A stretch of 64,000 nucleotides of DNA from Galerina marginata (GCA_023014335.1 JAECYW010000014.1:1302001-1366000); one strand, 5' to 3'. Shown: positions 48,137 to 59,761, counted from the stretch's first letter. Notes: generated by a model not told the origin, from the letters alone. Program-made: numbers and translations.

Positions 48137-49156
48137 ATGCCTCCTAAAAATTCCCCGTCCTCACGCAAACCTCTGCCGAGTTTGAAACCCGGTCCAGCTC
48201 CTACTAGAAAGCCTCCTGCTCGTTCCCTTGCCCCCTCGACTAAGGCTCGAACCCCAAAATCACCGACTACCCCCACTTACATGGTTGTCGACTCCTTGTT
48301 ACCTTTTCACATCTTTTCGGACCGTAACATGTTCCAAAATTACATTCCTGGTCGTAAAACCCACACAACACCTCACGGCAATATCATCGTGGTTGAAGGT
48401 ACCGGAACCGTTACTGTTCAGATTACTGCCCAGGGCTCTCTCATCAACTTTACCCTCGACGGCTGCTGGCACGTCCCCGATTCCTCAAATAATTTCTTTG
48501 CATGTCTTCGTTCAATTTCAAAGGGATCCCAGGTCATGCTCGCTCCTCGTTCACCGCGCCTTCTCGTTGCCCACAAGAGCCGTGTCCTCCAACCGAAACT
48601 CCCAAAATATTTTTTGCTCTCAAAGCACCGCACTCAAGGGTATCTTATGCTCAATTTTACGTGCGTCGCTCCCAGTACATCACCACCTCCCATCCCATCC
48701 CGGAATGCAATTTCCCTCTTTACTGCTCCACCCCCGGTTGCTTTTGTTGCTCTTCCTTTACCTCCCTCCACCCCTACCAATACACATTCCACCCCAATTT
48801 CCACCCCACATGCTCTGCTTTCGTCTTCCTTTTCCGAATTAAATTTTTATAGCCCACTCGCTAATACTCTCAATAATTCCACCATGCCTTCTTTTTCTTC
48901 GGCTACTTCCCAATCATCAACCCCATCACAATTTTCAATTTCTACCCCCCTTATTTCTACTTCCACTTCTCTGATTTCTACTCCACTTGATACTCCACCT
49001 TACAATTTACTTAAACCCCGCTCTTCTTCACTCTCAACCCTAAATTCAATTTTTGTAGACACTTCACTTTATTCAACCCTTTCCGTTACACATTTGCCTC
49101 AATCATCTCCAATTCTGTACAACCCATGGCTCTATATTCCTCCACTCCCATCCTAA
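48137..49156 (+). CDS. Copia-derived gag-pol fragment (retropepsin/beta-barrel region), 339 aa
   Basis: Single frame from ATG 48137 in the LTR element. A basic, Ser/Pro/Lys-rich N-terminus is followed by a region (about residues 50-180) like the TNT1/Copia protease-proximal beta-barrel: HIFSDRNMFQNYIPGRKTHT, VEGTGTVTVQITAQGSLINF, CWHVPDSSNNFFACLRSISK and the GSQVML/PKLPKYF segment. The aspartic protease active site expected as D-S/T-G before HIFSD reads VVDSLLPF here, so the Gly is lost and protease activity is unlikely. The last ~160 residues are Ser/Thr/Pro-rich low complexity, replacing integrase and reverse transcriptase. The intact frame in a young element suggests this truncated protein is still tolerated or used. 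Confidence 0.75.
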   Translation: MPPKNSPSSRKPLPSLKPGPAPTRKPPARSLAPSTKARTPKSPTTPTYMVVDSLLPFHIFSDRNMFQNYIPGRKTHTTPHGNIIVVEGTGTVTVQITAQGSLINFTLDGCWHVPDSSNNFFACLRSISKGSQVMLAPRSPRLLVAHKSRVLQPKLPKYFLLSKHRTQGYLMLNFTCVAPSTSPPPIPSRNAISLFTAPPPVAFVALPLPPSTPTNTHSTPISTPHALLSSSFSELNFYSPLANTLNNSTMPSFSSATSQSSTPSQFSISTPLISTSTSLISTPLDTPPYNLLKPRSSSLSTLNSIFVDTSLYSTLSVTHLPQSSPILYNPWLYIPPLPS

Positions 49157-49401
49157 TTTCAAACTACTTTTATGGGGGTGTCCTTTCTTTTTTATTCTTG
49201 CTTCTTTTCTTACGTTCCCCCCCTTCTTATTTTTTTCTAACCGGTCCCAAGCATATTTTCGATTGTTTTAATCCCTCTGACAACTTTATTTTTCTGTTTA
49301 TTACCTTCTTGTGGGGATGTTTACTCTTCACGTCCCATTCTTCTTTTTTGTTTCTCTCTGTTCACTGTGTCCTTTGACAAGCTCCGTCAGTTGTGGGGGT
49401 G

Positions 49402-49560
49402 TGTTGGACTAATAGCCCTGTCTGCCCTTCCTCCACCTAGTCACGTACACGTTCCCACGCCTTGTCCAGTCTACATACGCATCCTGTACTCGTCGTGTAT
49501 CATTGATCTATCACACTCGTTCATCATCTCCCGTGTCTCGTCTCACTGCACCCGCCAACA
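49402..49560 (+). repeat. 3' LTR (159 bp)
   Basis: One mismatch to the 5' LTR; preceded by the purine-rich tract at 49391-49401 and followed by the GTGAG target duplication at 49561-49565. Confidence 0.93.
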
Positions 49561-49565
49561 GTGAG

Positions 49566-51489
49566 GGCTCTGAGGTAAATCATATTAGCCTAACCACCAA
49601 AAGAGTTTGGAGTCAATCAATTAATGGATATGATTCACTTAAACTCTACACACATAGTTCACAAATTGATTGGAGACGTAGAAATTTATGCTTAGTAAGA
49701 ACTACCAGCCGGTAATATAGCTCTTGTCATTCTTGAGGTGATCTGCGAGTTTTTTGATCAACCGTCTGTCATTCAAAGTGCAGGAGAGATAAGGAATCAC
49801 CTCTAAGCCGCGTAGTTTGGGGTCCATTAACCAGTTCCGACAAACCTTCACCTGCATTCGGAGGCACACTGACATTATGGGAATCTGGACTTGGTGTAAA
49901 GTTGTTTGGAATAAAGACAGATGAAGGCCAGGCGAGACCATATGATTGGTGTTCCTGATATCAAACTTTATGACTCGGATAAGCGCCCGTCGTTGATGGA
50001 CTGTAGGTACTCCGAGTCATTCACATTTTCGACCAGATTGGAGGCGTTTAGAACAAGCATTGGATTTGGGTTGCGCAGGCTGTCGAGGGCCTATACAAAG
50101 GGTTTTCATTTCAAGTTTCCAGTGTCAGCTCTCCTTATTCCTCCCCCACCCTCCCCCTCCGTCCTCTTTAGGACCTCAATTACCCGAGGTCCTGGTGTTC
50201 GAGCGACATTAAAAACTTCCTACGAGCCGCATTCATCAAGTTCTGCGTGAGAAAGTACGAAGCATGCAAGCGCGCACGCAAATCCCGGGTGTCCTCGCGT
50301 CATTCTTTGATGATGTCGCGTCGGTATGCCTCTCGTCCTCCGGAGTCCGACTGTCATAGTTGTTGAGTCCTGGGATGAATTTAATCAGGTTGGTGGCCAG
50401 TTAGGGGTTTTATTTAAACCTTTCGAAGGAGCTCCGCCTCACTGTTTTCTTGTTCCCAGCGCGATTCGAATATGTGCTGATTTCACTCGGCTTGAAGCCG
50501 GGTTGGGTGGGGTGTATGTCCCATCCGGTGTTGGAGGGACAGTATACGCTATCTTGCACTTGACAGCCGATGTTTAATGTGATCGACTCTGGACCACTAC
50601 TCGATAGATGTTTTATCACGGCGAATTAGCGAATCTCGCTGGCGCATAATTTAAGCGCCGAAGCGGAGTTGGTCTTTATTTCAACTATGCACACAATAAT
50701 TTTGTAATACACGCTATGAGCTAATACAGCTGATTATATATAGCCTCCGGGTATCCGAGTGCAGTGTTTAAGGAGCGGGAGAAAGGGTATTTCTTATCAG
50801 GCTAAGAGATAGGCGCCTGTCGATGATCGGCTGTTCTTTACCCGATTTGAGCGTATTTCCACAAGCCCTGCTTTAATAACCGCCAGCGATACAATTAAAA
50901 GTATTTACAATAGCTGTTCTCCTCGGATTGTCAATGTGGACCTTTAACCTTTACAAGAGCTCCCGTCGTCCCATGCAACTTCCCACATCCAACGCGAACT
51001 CAACCGCTCTTCACTTGTATCGTGGTCTGTCCAAGAGACAATATTAACTTCTAGTATCTAATGTTCTTGTCCGATAGCACGACGTTTGCTGACTCGCCTC
51101 GCCTTGACCCCGAGTTTGAGAATGCAACTCATCCGGTGTTGAGGTCCAACGTTATTATTTACACACGAGACATGTTTACTGCCAGTGAAACTCGCTAACG
51201 CCAATTTTTGGCCGAGGCAAAGTCAGTCTTTCTCATAACTAGGACCATAATCCTTCTTACTGAAAACTCTGAATTGGCCAATTTTTTCGAGTCTGACTGC
51301 AACTTTATATTTGATTTTACTGTAGGTAGGAGGAATAAGAAGACCCAATTATTGGGCCTCGAAAAGGTGATTTATGATAATACAAAAAACCCAGAAAGAT
51401 GACCAAGCCCATGATTACGCCTTGAGCCTATCCATGCGGACCCACAATCCTCCCTAAATAATAAAAAAGACGACGATCAAAATTGAAAC
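49566..51489. other. Intergenic, no gene recognised
   Basis: About 1.9 kb with only short, unrelated open frames (for example plus 49921-50250 and plus 50326-50577) lacking splice logic or family motifs. No RNA gene seen. Confidence 0.4.
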
Positions 51490-54208
51490 TTATATACTGT
51501 GCAACAAAGTATCACTAACCTTAACATACATCGTCAGATGCAGCCCAGGGCGGATCTTCTCCAACGCCTTCCGATTTCCACACCCCGCCCAGCTAGCAGG
51601 AGCTTTAGTCTCCTCGGGCTGCGCGTCAGGCGCCAATCGGAAGTTAGTGAATTGCTGGAGAAGCCGCACAAGGAAGAAAGACGACTCTTGGTATGCAAAC
51701 TGGGGTCGAAGTTGAGCATTCAATTGGAAAGGGAAATGAAGAAGCCATGTACTTACCTGTTGTCCGAGACAGATCCGAGGACCTGCATTAAACGGAGTGA
51801 AAATATATGGGTTGGGAGTAAGATATTTGTGCAGGCGCTCGTCTAAGAAACGGTCAGGATCAAATTCGAGAGCTAGAAGATAATGCGTGTTGAGTTTACT
51901 TTCGAAGATAGAATTAGATCTGATAGACACACCATCAGGGCCCCAAAGGTCCGTTCTACGATGCATGTGGAAGATACTGTACAGAATTCTGCAGAAAAAT
52001 ACGATCAGCGGAATTAACGAAGAATCTTTCGAAAGTTTTTGACCTTGTATTATTTGGAATATAATAAGGTTTCGACCCAGGTGTCTTAGATGTCCACACA
52101 GTTGATTTACATGACATGCTAGAAAGGGGTTAAGGTGATTAGTAAACTTATTACAAAGAATTATCAAAGAAACCACGTACCGACTATCAAAAGGACTAGA
52201 AAGCGTAAAGTAAGGTATGGGCAAGCTCAAAACACTTGGCAAGATTAATGAAAATATACGTACACGGGTGGGTAAAGCCTCAAAACCTCTAAACAGCGGA
52301 TACTTGTTAGATCCAAGTTCACAACTCGCAAAGAATTACTTGCCATTCACAAACGCGCGCAAGTACTTCATGTCCCGAATGTTATCATAAGTCGGTCTGT
52401 TCGTAGGTCCCACTTTATCGAGAACCTCTTGGCGAAGGCGCTCGGCGATCTTCGGGTTCTCAGCGAGCATATAGAACGCGTAAGTCAACGTGCACGCGGT
52501 CTGGGAATAACCCACAAAAATAAGCTTGGGAAAAGTACTTCCAAAAATGAGTCGAGTGAATTACCGTATCGCGTCCAGCGACCAGGAGGTTGATCAGCTG
52601 TTAGCATAACAAGACCTGAATTAGCGAGGGCTGCAACATCAGCTGAGAGGGATTAATCATTTAATCACCTCATCCTTCAGAACGTCGACATCTATTGATG
52701 GGTCGTTCAAAGTCCTTTTAATTCCGGATAGAAAATAGTCGTACCTTGGGTATGTTGGACCAGATGAGAGAGCAAGGTAGCAGCGTCGTCGTCAACTTTG
52801 ATATCCTTCTCAGATGCGATTTTCTTGTTTGCTAAAGCCTGAAGTAACAAAGGCTCTGTGAAACCGTCCATGACTTTCCTCAAAGGCTTAATCTTATCCT
52901 CCCAAAACTCCGAGAGGGGCCAATTCGGTCCCATTCTCGTCCGGAGAGACGCTGTGGTCTGACCCTCCAGAAATGCGTCGACAAAAACGTTCGATGGGTG
53001 GTTGAGGAATTCATCAGAGTTTGGGATTTTGGAGGAGGCCGAGTACGGGAGGCCGGCAGAGAGCGACTCGACATCGTGTCCGAAAAGAAATTGCGTAGCT
53101 GAGTCAAGAGTAAATCTGGAGACTAAGTCCTAAGTTTACGATCATTTTGAGATGGGCCTTTCCAAGTAGAATTAGATCAAGCTACCTGGAAATCGATGGC
53201 AAGACCTTCCGCAACGCGAGCCTTTGCAAGTTTAAGCGCTCGGTCAGCGTGCACCTCGAAGTTATCAAAATCGGTGATTCTCTCTCGCGTGAAGAATGGG
53301 CGGGTCATGGTTCGGTGGAACCTATAACAATCGTGGGCGTCAGAAACGTTTCGATACGACGAGTTTGAACTACTATATCTTACTTCCACATATCATCTAG
53401 AAATATTAATAAAATTAGAGCAAGTAACAGAGTAACGGAGAGCGTTCGACCAACCATCGGAATTGAAGACACCAGTACCAAGCAAAGATTCAAATTGCCA
53501 AAACATAATGGGACCTGGTTTATGTATATTGGTTTGTATGTCAAAAAGCAATCATCGAAGACAATGTTACCTTTGTAAAATGCATCAAACTGGGTCGCGA
53601 GGATGGCCTGAAACGATCCACGTCAATATTAAGATAAAACTTTCCCAACATCTTCTTACTTTAACATGATCAGGTTCGAAAGTGACAACCTAAGAAAGGA
53701 AATGATTGAGGTTAAATTTCCCAGTCCCTAGTTTCTAGCGATCCTGACTTACCCTATTGTCTGAAGGAAGGCGCAGCTGGAAAACATCTCCGTATTTCTC
53801 CTTCCACTCAAGGAGCCTATCACCTAGAAGCGGCCCGGGCACAAGTCAGTGGGTCCAGTCAAGCGAATAAGAACCACCAGACTTACCCGGATATCCGGTC
53901 TTAAAATCTTCGATGAGGAGCTTAATCAAAGACAGACCCGCAAAGTTGGGCCGTTTTTCCTCTACATGAGGAATAATGAAGGCATTGTTCGCAGCTGCGG
54001 CCCTTCGATCGACATATCTGGTGTGGTACCGCTGAAAGACGGAGAGCAGAGGTCGTGCCAGCAGAACTGCCACGACAGACACCCATGTCGGAATGACACC
54101 TCCTAGGTATACTTCAGCCAAACGCAGGAGGCCAAAAGTCACGGCTGGAGGGCCGAGCAGGAATGGTAAGAGCTTGAAGATGTATAACGGTCCTGGCGGG
54201 ATTTCCAT
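51490..54208 (-). CDS. Cytochrome P450, CYP63-like
   Basis: Seventeen exons, from the start: 53887-54208, 53753-53823, 53660-53689, 53571-53607, 53455-53514, 53384-53396, 53186-53321, 52745-53129, 52669-52691, 52565-52597, 52344-52500, 52264-52288, 52181-52195, 52044-52118, 51933-51988, 51757-51872 and 51490-51699. The product is about 587 aa, normal for this group. The N-terminus has two hydrophobic segments for ER anchoring. Motifs are [30 protein letters not shown], the I-helix [17 protein letters not shown], the K-helix E-x-x-R in [20 protein letters not shown], and the heme loop [12 protein letters not shown] with its Cys ligand. CYP63 enzymes of white-rot fungi hydroxylate alkanes, fatty acids and xenobiotics; the substrate here is unknown. 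The intron after 52344 uses a GC donor (gcaagt). Exons of 13, 15, 23 and 25 nt are needed. The final residues after TMYVK may be altered by a further intron. Confidence 0.9.
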
Positions 54209-55056
54209 CGTGTACCAGTGCTACTAGCGTCGTCCTAGAGTCAATCGCAGTTGTGCCAGCGGACTTGGAGGGAATAAGACAAGGTCTTAAATGGGCTCTA
54301 GTGAGACATGCTTGTTACTTATAATAGTTGAAAAGGGGAAAGGTCCGTGATAATGCTTGGCAGTGGATGTCCAGGTTATTGTGGGAATGATTGACGATCG
54401 AAAACGCTTGAATCTATTTCCCTTTCATCTAACTTCAAAAGCACTTACATACGCACTACGTAGGCGCTATTAATAACGGTAGTAGCATATTACAGCGACG
54501 AGGCAGTAGATGAGCCCAAGATCCTAGTTACTCTCTAAGAATTTTTCTTCACTATCTTCTTAAGACCTAGTGATTACTCAGTACGGACACCACGCAGCCG
54601 CCTAACATGGGGGAATGAAATATTAATAAAAGGTAACCTCCGTAACCTGAACTTGCAAGAGGTTTTAAATTTGCATCGGCAGGAGTCGACGCAATTTCGA
54701 GGCCTAGCTTCACAAGGTGAAATGCGTGGGCGATCATAAAAGATGGTTGTACATACAAGTGTCCTTGTCGCCCAGTATCGGAGCCTTGTTCACCCCGACA
54801 ACTATGCCATTAGTACAAAGCAAGTGTGGTCGTCGCCCAGCGACTCCATGCCGCAACACCTGGGTCCCAATCCTGCGCGGGGAGATACGGATCACGAATA
54901 CAAAACAACCATTCAAAGAATCACTCAGGACGCTCATGATCAGAGAGGAGAACCAACCAGATATTTCCTCTAGACATCGTAAACAAGCAATACAAAAGAA
55001 TAAGTATTGAATTATCATCAATAAAATTACACTTTACAAGAAAGTCTCAGGAGTCT
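54209..55056. other. Intergenic between the P450 and transporter genes
   Basis: Contains the P450 promoter and the transporter 3' flank. Open frames at 54717-55021 on both strands have no recognised relatives. Confidence 0.45.
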
Positions 55057-56661
55057 CTATTCCGTTTTCCCTTTCTCTTTTCCAGCTGATGCCCTATCTT
55101 TGCGAGGCTGGCTCCCGATCGTATAACCAACAGTCCCAAGCAACACCATCGTTGCCCCTGTCCACATCAATCTATTGTCTACGTGTTGTGGAGCCTTCGT
55201 TGTTCCTGCACCAACGAAGGCCGTGCCAATCGAGCCCAGAACCGCATCGAAGTCAATACCCAGGAGGCTCGACGTCCATTTTCCTTCCGGCATCCTGATC
55301 CCAAGAGAGGCAGACAGCTTCTCGACACCGACCAAGGCAAGATCGCGGATGGCCAGGCCAACTTTAGACACGCCAATGACACTGATGATGAGACTCGCGG
55401 CTTTACGCACGACGAGAACCAGTGTAACTGTTAGCGCGCTAACACGCGTCGTCAGCCTGTGCACGCCTGCAACGCACAGAAGTTGGGTGACAGTGTTCAA
55501 AATGAGTGGCAGGTAGACGTGTGGGATCGACAGCGAAAGTACAATCGGACTCGTCGAATTCGTGGCGTAGGGCGGCTGTGTGATTGAAAGCAACGACACG
55601 TTTGCGGAGTGACGGAACAGGTGAATAGGGAGGTGTGGAAGTGAATATGGAGGGACGATATTCAACGGGAGCGCGGTTGTTAAATTTGCCGTGATCGGTA
55701 ATGGGATGGGGATGCTGAGTTCCGCGCGAGGGCCTGATGTATTGAGGGTGTGCATTTGCACCGTGAGGTCGGGTAGAAGAGGAAGGAACATAGGGAGCGC
55801 AAGGAAATGAAGGTAGAACATTGATTCTTGCCATGGAGCAGGAGCCTCGGAAGCTGAATTACCGGTGGTTTTGGAGGATAAGCTTGGCCTACCATGTTTC
55901 GCGTAGGTCCAGTCCTGGATCAAGCCAAGCATGCCTGACAGGACTAATGCCAAAGTGAGGATTCCAATCCCAGTGGCGTAGGTGTATGGATCGATAGGAG
56001 TTGCTGACTTGGACGAAGACGACTGGGCAGAGAGTGTCGTAATAACCACCCCAACGGTGACGAGCAGCACAGAGAGGACCTGCGTCATTGTATATCTAGA
56101 TATGCATTCCATGAGATTCCATGTGCTGCGTCGTATGTTAGAAACATGAAAACCGCACCTCTTCTTCGAGATCAACCAGCCAAGAAGTAAACTAATAATT
56201 AAGCCCCCACTTCTAAAAATAATATGAACTGCCATGGGTATACGATATGCAAATGCTGCATTATTGAGGAGGTTGATAAGATAGAAGAGCACGACCTGAG
56301 CAAGATAATAATTAATCGGCACTCGTCGTGGCCGGAAGCTCGGCCCAAATCGCGTCCACACGAGAAACTTTGGCAGACCATGCAGAGCTATCACCAGAAA
56401 CTGAAAAAGGGTAAGCACAGAGCCAGCATTGGGGTATTCCAATGTGAGCTGCTCCAGTGTGATCGCATTACTGCAGCATCCGCCGAATATAAGAGATATA
56501 GTAGTCACCCAGCTAGAAAGCAGAGTCAACATCGTGAACAGGATGGGAGAAGAAAAAGGGATGCCCGGCGCACGTATCAGCTTTATGTCGCCATCGCTGT
56601 CGTGGTTGAAGCTAAACGCGGATGACGCGAGGCAGTCAGGCAGAGGCGGACACGTCGACAT
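55057..56661 (-). CDS. Nucleotide-sugar transporter, UAA family (Yea4/SLC35B4-like, probably UDP-GlcNAc)
   Basis: Two exons, 56159-56661 and 55057-56095, encode about 513 aa. The 63-nt intron is a multiple of three without a stop, so it can be misread as coding; it has gtgcgg, a TCTAAC branch point and AG, and its removal gives KKRYTMTQVLSV. Around eight to ten hydrophobic helices follow. Family motifs are FGGCCSNAITLEQL, GSVLTLFQFLVIAL, YRIPMAVHIIFRSGG, LLVTVGVVITTLSA, SGMLGLIQDWTYAKHG, WQESMFYLHFLALPMF and TTRVSALTVTLVLVVRK. Yea4/SLC35B4 carry UDP-GlcNAc into the ER or Golgi for chitin and glycan synthesis. The N-terminus (about 45 residues from ATG 56661) is unusual; a shorter start at MLTLLSSWV is possible. 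A long low-conservation loop sits in the middle. Confidence 0.88.
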   Translation of the reverse strand: MSTCPPLPDCLASSAFSFNHDSDGDIKLIRAPGIPFSSPILFTMLTLLSSWVTTISLIFGGCCSNAITLEQLTLEYPNAGSVLTLFQFLVIALHGLPKFLVWTRFGPSFRPRRVPINYYLAQVVLFYLINLLNNAAFAYRIPMAVHIIFRSGGLIISLLLGWLISKKRCGFHVSNIRRSTWNLMECISRYTMTQVLSVLLVTVGVVITTLSAQSSSSKSATPIDPYTYATGIGILTLALVLSGMLGLIQDWTYAKHGRPSLSSKTTGNSASEAPAPWQESMFYLHFLALPMFLPLLPDLTVQMHTLNTSGPRAELSIPIPLPITANLTTALPLNIVPPYSLPHLPIHLFRHSANVSLLSITQPPYATNSTSPIVLSLSIPHVYLPLILNTVTQLLCVAGVHRLTTRVSALTVTLVLVVRKAASLIISVIGVSKVGLAIRDLALVGVEKLSASLGIRMPEGKWTSSLLGIDFDAVLGSIGTAFVGAGTTKAPQHVDNRLMWTGATMVLLGTVGYTIGSQPRKDRASAGKEKGKTE

Positions 56662-57120
56662 GATCACGCGCAAATCACATTATTGGCTTATACGGCATTC
56701 CCCGCAGGTTCAGCTGCCTGAATATTTTCATGTAAAGTTGTCGAACGAAGATCTGCGTACTCCAAAGCAACATAAACATATAGCAGATCTAGGATTGGTT
56801 AGCCGCTACAGCGGTCCAACTGGCCGTATTTAAGGTCTTGAACGATCCATGGTCATATCAAGAGGAGGATACAGTTTGGAATAGATCATGGGACGAGGAA
56901 AAAGAGAAAGAAGCAAGACGACAATAAGTACACCACGAAGGTCATAAAGCTAGCAAAACGAACCCGTTGGTATCCAGGTAGCTTAAGGAGGAAAGTTTGA
57001 CAGGGACATACAAAATGCAGATCTTATTTATCGGCTAGCTGTTACAAATAGGAAAAATCAGACAGATACATGTTACAAAGAAACATTCCGAGGAAACGAT
57101 CATACAGAATCTTGATGAGG
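56662..57120. other. Intergenic, nothing recognised
   Basis: 5' flank of the transporter gene and 3' end of the CLF1 relic. No supported feature. Confidence 0.4.
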
Positions 57121-59350
57121 TGGCTAATTCATTTTCTTCGAAACAATTGTTTCATGGAATGCGGAAACGGGGTGATTATTTGTAGCGTCTGCGCTTGCTT
57201 CCAAGCTTGCGTCATTTGGGAGAGAGTCTAGAGTAGCCTGCAGTGTGAAGTAGATCAGAATTTGCAGAAGAGAGCAGTTAATATGGAGTCACTTACGTTC
57301 GCCTGTCATCTTCGCCTTTGATGACACGTAACTCTTTGACCTTTGCTACTTGCTCTGCATTGCCATAGATCTCTTCGAATTTTGCCCAATGTTCCTGAAG
57401 AGAAACCCACTGATACATTTTAATCGAGTAATCTCATAGGACAGTTACAAATTTAGCTTACCATTGCCAGTAAGTAACCCTTGTGTTTCAATTATTGACA
57501 ACTATGGTCAAAAACTCGACGAGCGAGCTCGGGGTTTTCAGGGACCGTCGCCCCAGCTCATCTTCGTCGTCGTCTCTGTGTCAGAATTCGGTATGACCAT
57601 AGCTTTTAGTTCGAACATAGCTAGAACATGGCATATGAAATCCATATTTCGACATGCCCCATATGCAAAACGAGACATTCAAACAGGTTGCGAGCTTTTC
57701 ACGCTCTCCTTGCTCGATCTCGAAGTCGATGTAGCTCTTCCACAATAGCTCATGCAGGGATAATGCTGGCTGAGAGATGCCCAATTCGTAGACTGCTCAA
57801 GTGCAAGCGACGTCGTAAAAGTGTGCCGAGATCAGAGAATTCGATGCAAGGAACTATTTACACTGGATGGATCAACTAGATCGAAGCAGTCAGCACGTTT
57901 ACTATTATAAGCAGATTCATCGTTGGCGTACCTCAATACACTTTTCATAAAGTTTGTGGACACGATCGAATTCAAGGAGCTATATGAAAATTCTGATGAT
58001 CAGCAATCTCGGTGTTTGCGTCATAAGCGAGACAAAACATACTTTCACTTCACGATGGCAGTACCCTTTGAATAAAGCTTCCTTGGAAAACATCCCGATT
58101 TCAGTGCCTAGTATTTTACGAGCAGTAGTAACACCAAACCGTCGGATCTCAATTTTAGCAATGCCAACCTCAGTTTCGGGAAAGTGAATTGCTTGTGCAG
58201 CAAGCCTGATACTCGAGTAGCTGCCTGATAGCTGCCTGTTAGGTTTGTCGCGTTCTGGAGATGGTTACAAAGAGTCAGCACGCGACATCCAGGAAAAGAG
58301 ATGCATACCCTCGTTTTAACTCCTTCCTAGGTTCGGCCATAAGGTGTACTGGGCCTAGTGCTTCTTTTCATTGCCCAAAGAACCGTTTACCAGCGCTCGT
58401 TCATATAATGTCCTGTCAGGTCGCCTGTGCTATATTGCTTTTCGCAGGCAGAGTACCCAGTGCAATCCTGCACATTTGATGCGAGGAGTTCAAGAGAGCA
58501 AACTAGTAAAGTAGTATCGAGGTTAGAAGCAAATTTTGAGGACATGGCACAAACTTCCACGGCCGTCTATTCCTCGAGCCTTTCACACCCAGCACCACCT
58601 CTACCAGCTTCGAACATATCCCATTCCACTCACACCCTGGGTCGAGATCTCGATTAATAGTAATTCAGCGCTCATGAGGCTGCTCACCCACTGGTGTTCC
58701 TGCTAACGCTCCTCAACACGAACACAAGCCGGCCATGCATGGGTCTCCTGCTCCCATCACATCCACCTTTCGAAGACCTGCCGTGCGGCAGGAACGTTCT
58801 GCAGGAACTCCTACAGGGAGAAGTATTTGTACCACAGCTAGTCGACCCATGTGAGAAGGTGACTGCACAATCAAGAACGTTGCATACGTGCTGGATGTTG
58901 CGCAATTTGAGTTCCAATTTCTGTGTAGGCTAGCCCGGCTTGTGGGTTAGTGGAGAGTGTACGTTCAAAGATTGACCAAGAGCGCGGCAGTGCGTTTCGG
59001 GATGCTGCAGGAGAGTTGTGCGAGCATGATAGTACACCAGTGCAGGAATGAGAAGTGGAGGGTCCCGTGAAACTCCCGTAGCCGTAGGGCACATCTGCTC
59101 AGTAGAAATGTATATGTTGGTCTTGGTTGATTGGTGGCCTTTGCTCGAATTGTATTCGTTTGCGACCCTGAAACTCATGCAGTCCTTCCAGATCGTCAAT
59201 GCGTTGTTTTGGGGCTCTAAAGGTCGCCTCCCGTCGTTTCTGGGCCTATACAGCCGGCATTTAGTCAATACAAGTGGTATTTGAGCAGTAGAATCAGTGC
59301 GTACCTCTCGTTGAACTCTCGCAGGACTTGCTCAGGCTCTGCTGTGGTCT
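57121..59350 (-). pseudogene. Decayed full-length copy of CLF1 / crooked neck splicing factor
   Basis: Minus-strand pieces appear in the correct N-to-C order of Clf1/CRNKL1, a HAT-repeat scaffold of the NineTeen spliceosome complex. They are TAEPEQVLREFNER (near 59330), ATFRAPKQRIDDLEGLHEFQ then GRKRIQFEQ (near 59150-59225), SIFERTLSTNP (near 58950), ELKLRNIQHV (near 58910), EFLQNVPAARQVFERW (near 58790), IEIRRFGVTTARKILGTEIG and FSKEALFKGY (58050-58170), LLEFDRVHKLYEKCIE (57930-57980), [17 protein letters not shown] (57700-57755) and LQEHWAKFEEIYG (57350-57400). Between them the frame changes and stop codons intervene (for example right after the FERW and WD-P segments), and no splice pattern repairs it. 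Because CLF1 is essential in yeast, an intact copy should exist elsewhere in the genome. Confidence 0.8.
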
Positions 59351-59761
59351 AGACCAAGTGTCAGTTCCAGACTTTAAAAGGGCACATTGTCAGCACCCTC
59401 GCAATTATAGGGATATAGCAGTGGAATCTTCTGAGGCGATTGGCCTGAAGAAGTCGGATCTGTGTGAAGTGCTGCCTCAGTTTCGAAAATAGATCGTGAA
59501 ACGAACATGGAGGGATTCTGCGTGACACGAACAATGTGACGCAGCATAGTTTCCCCTTCACCTCCGTGACACCGCGTACTTATTCTAGTTCGTCAACTCT
59601 ACAAGAATATTCTCGTGTGAAGGCGACTTTATTCAATGGCCAATGTGAATGGAAGTCTGGCAGGATAAGCCACGACTGATATACCCAAACCTTCTCTTGT
59701 ACCGTTTATATCCCTCCCACCATCCAAGGTGTAAATTCTAGACATCCACATTTCAACTGAA
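59351..59761. promoter_or_regulatory. Intergenic, 5' flank of small secreted protein gene 1
   Basis: Short region between the start of the CLF1 relic and the first secreted-protein gene. A TATATCC-containing stretch lies about 55 bp before the ATG (near 59707). No other feature seen. Confidence 0.35.

Larger units (their letters stand above)
46941..49560 (+). mobile_element. Complete non-autonomous Copia-like LTR retroelement
   Basis: A 2,620-bp element bounded by two 159-bp LTRs that start TGTTGG and end CCAACA, with a 5-bp target duplication. The LTRs differ at one base (cgccTcg vs cgccTtg, near 47002/49462), so the insertion is recent. Directly inside the left LTR is GGTTATGGGCCC, complementary to the anticodon arm of initiator Met tRNA, as in Copia elements primed by a half-tRNA. 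A purine-rich TGTGGGGGTG precedes the right LTR. The only coding unit is a 339-codon frame related to Copia gag-pol (protease / beta-barrel part). No reverse transcriptase, RNase H or integrase is present, so it must be mobilised by another element. Confidence 0.92.

Noticed and set aside
56096..56158. Reading the transporter as one uninterrupted 538-codon frame
   Set aside because: The 63-nt segment has donor, branch point and acceptor, and its translation interrupts the conserved KKRYTMTQ helix border.
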